A stretch of 39,368 bases of DNA from contig NZ_SJOH01000026.1 in assembly GCF_004331285.1 (NCBI RefSeq), forward strand, positions 1-39,368. The letters run 5' to 3'. The position numbers were made by a program, and so were the translations under genes. The stretch is from Acinetobacter sp. ANC 3781 (lineage in GTDB: Bacteria; Pseudomonadota; Gammaproteobacteria; Pseudomonadales; Moraxellaceae). Under the pieces are notes generated by a model. It saw only the letters and a list, made by a program, of their open reading frames with translations. It did no database searches and was not told where the DNA came from. Shown here in pieces: positions 35,691-39,368 of this stretch. Position 1 is the stretch's first letter. Every line of letters begins with the position of its first letter.

Positions 35691-36215
35691 TTAAGCTTCT
35701 GTAGCTTCTGTAACTTCTGGAGCTTGGTTTTTCTCTTGAAGCGCTGTAAGTAAGCGACCCAATTTCGAAATAGGAGCCTGAAGAACAGAGGCAAGCATAG
35801 TAAGCGCTTTTTCTTGGTTCGGAAGATTCGCGATAACGCTAATTTCTTCGCCTTGATAAAGTTTGCCATCAAATGCAGCAGCTTTAAGTTCAAATGCTTT
35901 GTTAGTTTTCGCAAATTCTTCGAACAAACGAGCAGCAGCGCCCATGTCATCTTCAGAAGTAGAGAAAGCTAAGATTGTTGGGCCAACAAGGTTGTCGTTC
36001 AAGATATTGAATGAAGTATCTTGAAGAGCACGTTTAGCTAAAGTATTACGTACAACACGTGTAGCAACACCTAGTTTACGGGCTTCAACACGAAGAGCAG
36101 TTAATTGCTCAACAGTTAAACCTTGGTAGTCAGCAACAACAGCAGCAAATGCAGTAGAAGCAACTTCAGTTACTTCAGCTACGATCTGTTTTTTGCCTTC
36201 GATAAGAAGAGCCAT
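35691..36215 (-). CDS. rplJ: 50S ribosomal protein L10
   Basis: 174 aa stalk base. N-terminal rRNA-binding domain (MALLIEGKKQIVAEVTEVAS, then VVADYQGLTVEQLTALR, GVATRVVRNTLAKRAL) and a C-terminal helix for L7/L12 dimers (about 140-165). Start ATG preceded by TAGGAGG. In E. coli, L10 with L7/L12 represses its own mRNA; the structured 5' leader seen here fits that. A frame running off the other phase (35639-35950) is a shadow. Confidence 0.97.
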   Translation of the reverse strand: MALLIEGKKQIVAEVTEVASTAFAAVVADYQGLTVEQLTALRVEARKLGVATRVVRNTLAKRALQDTSFNILNDNLVGPTILAFSTSEDDMGAAARLFEEFAKTNKAFELKAAAFDGKLYQGEEISVIANLPNQEKALTMLASVLQAPISKLGRLLTALQEKNQAPEVTEATEA

Positions 36216-36400
36216 TGTAAAACCTCCTAACGGTGATTTATGTGCTTACGCGAAGCACACTCCCAATTCGTAAATTCATTGCTGAATTTACACGCGGAGG
36301 ATGAACAAATCACACCACCGCGTCTACTCGGACTGGACTTTTAAGAAGTGAGTTCCGAAAAACTCCCCTCGCCCGAGGTCTTTGACGCTGATAAACAAAT
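36216..36400 (-). ncRNA. Ribosomal protein L10 leader (autoregulatory 5' UTR)
   Basis: Directly upstream of rplJ on the reverse strand there are stacked hairpins: TGTGCTT / AAGCACA (36241-36247 and 36253-36259), GTAAATTCA-TTGC-TGAATTTAC reading (36270-36291), CCGCGT / ACGCGG (36292-36297 and 36318-36323), and CCTCG / CGAGG (36367-36378). Stems around a junction near the ribosome site match the known architecture of L10 leaders, where L10(L12)4 binds to repress translation. Exact ends are approximate. The whole rplA-rplJ gap is 302 bp. Confidence 0.65.
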
Positions 36401-36453
36401 ATTTATCAATTCAAAGTTTGCCTAAGTATCGCAAGAGACTGAGCGTTTCTTGC

Positions 36454-36484
36454 GTAAAAATCACAGCAGTGCTTTGATTTTTAC
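36454..36484 (-). terminator. Hairpin after rplA, possible partial terminator
   Basis: 10-bp stem GTAAAAATCA / TGATTTTTAC (36454-36463 and 36475-36484) with a short inner AGC/GCT pair, 33 bp beyond the rplA stop. T residues are within the stem rather than after it, so read-through into rplJ is likely. Confidence 0.5.
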
Positions 36485-36517
36485 TCAGGGCTTTAAAATT
36501 CTGTAATAAGTCGAAAC

Positions 36518-37213
36518 TTATTTAGAAACATTAGCTACATCAACAATAAGACCAGGACCCATAGTTGAGCTCAAAGTGATCTTTTGGATGTAAACACCTT
36601 TAGAAGTAGCAGGTTTTGCTTTCTTAAGGTCAGCTACAAGAGCTTCAAGGTTTTGACGGATCGCAGCAGCCTCAAAGCCAACTTGACCGATCGCAGCGTG
36701 GATAATACCCGCTTTGTCTACACGGTAACGTGCTTGACCAGCTTTCGCATTTTTAACAGCGTTAGCTACGTCAGGAGTTACAGTACCCACTTTAGGGTTT
36801 GGCATTAAGCCACGTGGACCAAGAATCGTACCCAACTTACCTACAACGCGCATTGCATCTGGAGCAGCAATCACTACGTCGAAGTCTAAGTTGCCAGCTT
36901 GAATGCTTTCAGCAAGATCTTCAAAACCAACGATGTCCGCGCCTTCAGCTTTAGCAGCTTCAGCAGCAGCGCCTTGAGCAAACACAGCAACACGTACAGT
37001 TTTACCAGTACCTGCAGGAAGTGTAGTCGCGCCACGAACAACTTGGTCAGATTTACGAGGGTCAACACCAAGGTTTACTGAAACATCCAAAGATTCTTTG
37101 AATTTAACAGCAGGAAGAGTGTTAAGAACTTGTACTGCTTCTTCCAAAGTATAAACTTTGTGTGCTTCAACAGCAGCAGCAATGGCTTTTTGACGTTTAG
37201 TTAATTTAGCCAT
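36518..37213 (-). CDS. rplA: 50S ribosomal protein L1
   Basis: 231 aa. Begins [20 protein letters not shown]; the L1 signature [20 protein letters not shown] (126-145) and the C-terminal [17 protein letters not shown] are present. L1 forms the mobile E-site stalk, and in enterobacteria represses the rplKA mRNA. It is only 3 bp behind rplK, with its ribosome site (GAG) inside the last codons of rplK, which implies translational coupling. Confidence 0.97.
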   Translation of the reverse strand: MAKLTKRQKAIAAAVEAHKVYTLEEAVQVLNTLPAVKFKESLDVSVNLGVDPRKSDQVVRGATTLPAGTGKTVRVAVFAQGAAAEAAKAEGADIVGFEDLAESIQAGNLDFDVVIAAPDAMRVVGKLGTILGPRGLMPNPKVGTVTPDVANAVKNAKAGQARYRVDKAGIIHAAIGQVGFEAAAIRQNLEALVADLKKAKPATSKGVYIQKITLSSTMGPGLIVDVANVSK

Positions 37214-37216
37214 GTC

Positions 37217-37645
37217 TTATAGCTCCACTTCCAGGCCCATAGAACGCGCAGAACCAGCAATGGTACGTACACGTGCGTCTAAATCAGCACCAGTTAAATC
37301 TGGTTCTTTAGTAGTCGCAATTTCTTCTAATTGAGCGCGAGTCAACTTACCAACTTTAGTTTTGTTAGGTACAGCTGAACCCTTAGCAATACCAGCAGCT
37401 TTCTTAAGAAGAATCGCAGCAGGCGGAGTTTTCATGATAAATGTGAACGACTTGTCGTTGTACACAGTGATCACAACTGGAATTGGTAGACCCGCTTCAA
37501 GTTTTTGAGTCGCAGCATTGAATTCTTTACAGAATGCCATGATGTTAACACCACGTTGACCTAATGCAGGACCAATCGGTGGAGATGGATTCGCTTTACC
37601 AGCTGGAACTTGCAGCTTGATATAGCCGTCAATCTTCTTAGCCAT
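37217..37645 (-). CDS. rplK: 50S ribosomal protein L11
   Basis: 142 aa. N-terminal domain with [20 protein letters not shown] (12-31), a typical L11 motif; C-terminal 23S rRNA-binding domain with TVGKLTR-like [14 protein letters not shown] and the closing [11 protein letters not shown]11 sits at the GTPase-associated centre. Start ATG with AGAGGT 8 nt upstream. A promoter candidate lies about 50 bp upstream. Confidence 0.97.
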   Translation of the reverse strand: MAKKIDGYIKLQVPAGKANPSPPIGPALGQRGVNIMAFCKEFNAATQKLEAGLPIPVVITVYNDKSFTFIMKTPPAAILLKKAAGIAKGSAVPNKTKVGKLTRAQLEEIATTKEPDLTGADLDARVRTIAGSARSMGLEVEL

Positions 37646-37690
37646 TTCAAATTACCTCTGGGTGCAAACGCCGATGAAGGCTCCCCAATG

Positions 37691-37719
37691 ATTCTAAGTA
37701 ACGATAACCGTTACAACAA
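37691..37719 (-). promoter_or_regulatory. Candidate promoter of rplKAJL
   Basis: Reverse strand: TTGTTG (37714-37719), 17-bp spacer, TAGAAT (37691-37696). The spacer contains the hairpin-forming GTAACG / CGTTAC (37698-37703 and 37709-37714). Predicted leader of about 40 nt to rplK. Confidence 0.45.
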
Positions 37720-37723
37720 CAAT

Positions 37724-37746
37724 GCCCGATTCATAAAAAATCGGGC
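37724..37746 (-). other. Stem-loop after nusG
   Basis: GCCCGATT / AATCGGGC (37724-37731 and 37739-37746), 20 bp after the nusG stop. The T-run is in the loop on the transcribed strand, so it is not a standard terminator. It may be a weak terminator or an mRNA processing site between nusG and rplK. Confidence 0.45.
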
Positions 37747-37765
37747 GTTTTCCCACCAACTTAAA

Positions 37766-38299
37766 TTAGTTCGCTTTTTCGACTTGGCGAAATTCGAGCT
37801 CAACTTGAGTTGGTCGGTTGAATACATTAATCGTCAACGTCAAACGTGACTTCTCGTACTGAACTTCTTCCACCACGCCTTTAAAGTCGGTGAATGGACC
37901 ATCAGTCACAAGTAATTCTTCGCCTGGTTCAAACATCGTCTTAGGACGAGGTGCTTCACCAGTATTGCGTACACGCGCAAGAATCGCATCAGCTTCTTTT
38001 TGCGTAATGGGTGCAGGTTTCTCTGCAGTACCACCGATGAAACCGAGTACTTTTGGACATTCTTTAACAATGTGCCAAGTATCATCGTTCATTTCCATTT
38101 CAACTAATACATAGCCAGGAAAGAATTTACGCTCTGATTTACGCTTCTTACCATCCTTCATCTCCACGACTTCTTCAGTCGGAACAAGGACTTCACCAAA
38201 GCTATCGGCAACAGCGCTACGCTGGATTCGATCATTAAGCGAGCGTAACACCTGTTTTTCATAACCTGAATAGGCATGAATAATGTACCAACGTTTCAT
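37766..38299 (-). CDS. nusG: Transcription termination/antitermination factor NusG
   Basis: 177 aa. NGN domain beginning [20 protein letters not shown] with [13 protein letters not shown] (62-74), then the KOW domain ([16 protein letters not shown], about 130-145). It binds RNA polymerase to raise processivity and couples it to Rho and the ribosome. It starts 7 bp after the secE stop, with its ribosome site AAGAGAG overlapping that junction, as in most proteobacteria. Confidence 0.97.
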   Translation of the reverse strand: MKRWYIIHAYSGYEKQVLRSLNDRIQRSAVADSFGEVLVPTEEVVEMKDGKKRKSERKFFPGYVLVEMEMNDDTWHIVKECPKVLGFIGGTAEKPAPITQKEADAILARVRNTGEAPRPKTMFEPGEELLVTDGPFTDFKGVVEEVQYEKSRLTLTINVFNRPTQVELEFRQVEKAN

Positions 38300-38306
38300 A
38301 GCTCTC

Positions 38307-38747
38307 TTACCCGATAATAAACTTCATTAACCAGCCTAAAATGTAATCAAAACACCATAAAACAATGGAAGCGATTACAACAACTGCAAGAACATGCCAA
38401 GATGTGGTCACTGTTTCTTGCTTGGTCGGCCAAGTCACACGACGTAACTCGATTCGCGCATCTTTCAACAAACGAACAAAGCCTTTGCCTTGATGGGTGG
38501 CGTATAATAAACCTAAAGCCACGATGATACAAGCCAAAATCACACCAACGCGCACACCAACATTATTCGCCGGTGCCCAATACGCTGGCAAATACTGACC
38601 CGCCATGGCTGCACCGACTAATAAAATCAATGCGATAACCCATAGAACTATATCTAAAGGAGACCCAGAATTAACAACTTCAGCAGGATTATTTCTTTGT
38701 GGAATTGGCGCTTCGCTTAATGCGTCACGCGATTTATCATTCGACAT
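38307..38747 (-). CDS. secE: Preprotein translocase subunit SecE
   Basis: 146 aa inner-membrane subunit of SecYEG. Three transmembrane segments as in the long proteobacterial form: about 29-49, 66-84 and 118-142. The conserved cytoplasmic amphipathic helix with [13 protein letters not shown] (100-112) precedes the third segment. The N-terminal ~28 residues are polar. It is transcribed with nusG; tRNA-Trp lies upstream. Confidence 0.95.
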   Translation of the reverse strand: MSNDKSRDALSEAPIPQRNNPAEVVNSGSPLDIVLWVIALILLVGAAMAGQYLPAYWAPANNVGVRVGVILACIIVALGLLYATHQGKGFVRLLKDARIELRRVTWPTKQETVTTSWHVLAVVVIASIVLWCFDYILGWLMKFIIG

Positions 38748-38776
38748 TTTTGTACTCGTCGTAGGCTTCGCGACTT

Positions 38777-38803
38777 ATTATATGACAATTTAACCAGCAT
38801 CAA
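38777..38803 (-). promoter_or_regulatory. Candidate promoter of secE-nusG
   Basis: Reverse strand: TTGATG (38798-38803) and perfect TATAAT (38777-38782), with a short 15-bp spacer. It lies between tRNA-Trp and secE. The suboptimal spacing keeps confidence low. Confidence 0.4.
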
Positions 38804-38820
38804 GCTTTTTTTTAAAAAAA

Positions 38821-38896
38821 TGGCAGGCCAGGAGGGACTCGAACCCCCAACATTCGGTTTTGGAGACCGACGCTCTACCAATTGAACTACTGACCT
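38821..38896 (-). tRNA. tRNA-Trp (anticodon CCA)
   Basis: 76 nt on the reverse strand with encoded CCA. Acceptor AGGTCAG pairs with CTGGCCT (one G-U), the D-arm contains AATTGGTAGAGC, and the anticodon arm CGGTCT-CCA-AAACCG has the CCA anticodon. The T-arm has GGTTCGAGTCC. Position between tuf and secE is conserved in many gamma-proteobacteria. Confidence 0.97.
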
Positions 38897-38901
38897 ATAA
38901 C

Positions 38902-38931
38902 ACAAATCGGAAACTAGGGTTCCCGATTTGT
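38902..38931 (-). other. Hairpin between tuf and tRNA-Trp
   Basis: 9-bp stem ACAAATCGG / CCGATTTGT (38902-38910 and 38923-38931) 16 bp after the tuf stop and 5 bp before the tRNA. There is no T-tract, so it is more likely a processing structure of a joint tuf-tRNA transcript than a terminator. Confidence 0.45.
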
Positions 38932-38947
38932 AGTTTTACTTATCGTA

Positions 38948-39368
38948 TTATAGAGTTACTTTAGCAACTACACCAGCACCCACTGTACGACCACCTTCAC
39001 GGATCGCAAAACGTAGACCTGGGTCCATTGCGATTGGGTGGATCAATTCTACTGACATTTCAACGTTGTCACCAGGCATTACCATTTCCACGCCTTCTTG
39101 TAATTGGATTGCGCCAGTTACGTCAGTAGTACGGAAATAGAATTGTGGACGGTAACCGTTAAGGAATGGAGTATGACGGCCACCCTCTTCTTTAGAAAGT
39201 ACGTATACTTCTGCGTCAAATTTAGTATGCGGTTTGATTGTACCTGGTTTAGCAAGTACTTGACCACGTTGAACGTCTTCACGTTTAGTACCACGCAGAA
39301 GAACACCACAGTTCTCGCCAGCACGACCTTCGTCAAGCAATTTACGGAACATTTCTACGCCAGTTACA
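38948..39368 (-). CDS. tuf: Elongation factor Tu, N-terminal part outside window
   Basis: C-terminal 139 residues of EF-Tu, running off the right edge. Domain 2 end and domain 3 are recognisable: [69 protein letters not shown] and the C-terminus GVVAKVTL. The frame stays open to the edge (VTGVEMFRK). Its position before tRNA-Trp/secE marks it as the tufB-type copy. Confidence 0.96.
   Translation of the reverse strand, partial: VTGVEMFRKLLDEGRAGENCGVLLRGTKREDVQRGQVLAKPGTIKPHTKFDAEVYVLSKEEGGRHTPFLNGYRPQFYFRTTDVTGAIQLQEGVEMVMPGDNVEMSVELIHPIAMDPGLRFAIREGGRTVGAGVVAKVTL

Noticed and set aside
1..39368. Search for CRISPR arrays, insertion sequences and prophage
   Set aside because: No regularly spaced direct repeats, no transposase or integrase motifs and no long terminal repeats were seen. 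The short repeats found are hairpins or terminators.

Overview
The window is a stretch of a gamma-proteobacterial chromosome, almost certainly Acinetobacter (Moraxellaceae). The evidence is the fatty acyl-CoA reductase Acr1 characteristic of wax-ester-forming acinetobacters, an rpoC that starts at TTG, the gene order tuf - tRNA-Trp - secE - nusG - rplKAJL - rpoBC, AT-rich intergenic DNA with short hairpin terminators, and the protein sequences in general. No phage, insertion sequence or CRISPR array is visible. Most of the window is conserved core genome with small accessory pieces in between.

Layout. 1-1321 (-): 5' part of ettA, cut by the window edge. 1629-4107 (+): metY (sulfur assimilation into homocysteine) and acr1, each followed by a hairpin terminator. 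4203-5570 (+): a small membrane protein and a DUF2806 protein, the latter sitting between two near-identical terminators. 5611-7977 (-): tex. 8314-10814 (+): ompR and envZ, unusually separated by 275 bp of inverted repeats. 11020-12537 (+): acetyl-CoA hydrolase/succinate CoA-transferase. 12681-15480: an anchored coiled-coil protein, an FrnE-type thiol oxidoreductase, dodecin, a glycine-zipper protein and a small secreted protein. 15824-18677 (+): a compact set of three unrecognised genes (59 aa, 484 aa with a possible ParB/Srx-like C-terminal motif, and an outer-membrane beta-barrel). 18769-26334 (-): htpG, an LprI-type protein, an OmpW-family porin, a Na+/H+ antiporter, an alpha/beta hydrolase, a glycine-zipper lipoprotein and a secreted protein; a decayed gene (+) lies at 24856-25244.

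26513-39368 (-) is the transcription/translation supercluster, read from the right edge: tuf (partial), tRNA-Trp, secE, nusG, rplK, rplA, rplJ, rplL, rpoB, rpoC. Regulatory structure is visible: a putative L10 leader RNA before rplJ, an attenuator-like hairpin plus a good sigma-70 promoter between rplL and rpoB, a candidate promoter before rplK, and a repeat-rich rpoB-rpoC spacer.

The observations most worth following are: (1) htpG has a sigma-32-like promoter, and a 9-bp inverted repeat would cover its Shine-Dalgarno sequence on any longer transcript; (2) the ompR-envZ spacer has nested and mutually exclusive inverted repeats, and shares a 12-bp motif with the ompR upstream region that abuts an 8-bp segment in opposite orientations; (3) the three-gene unknown set at 15.8-18.7 kb; (4) the terminator-bracketed DUF2806 gene; (5) the gene remnant at 24.9-25.2 kb. 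No clearly new system is proven here; items 2 to 4 are the best candidates.
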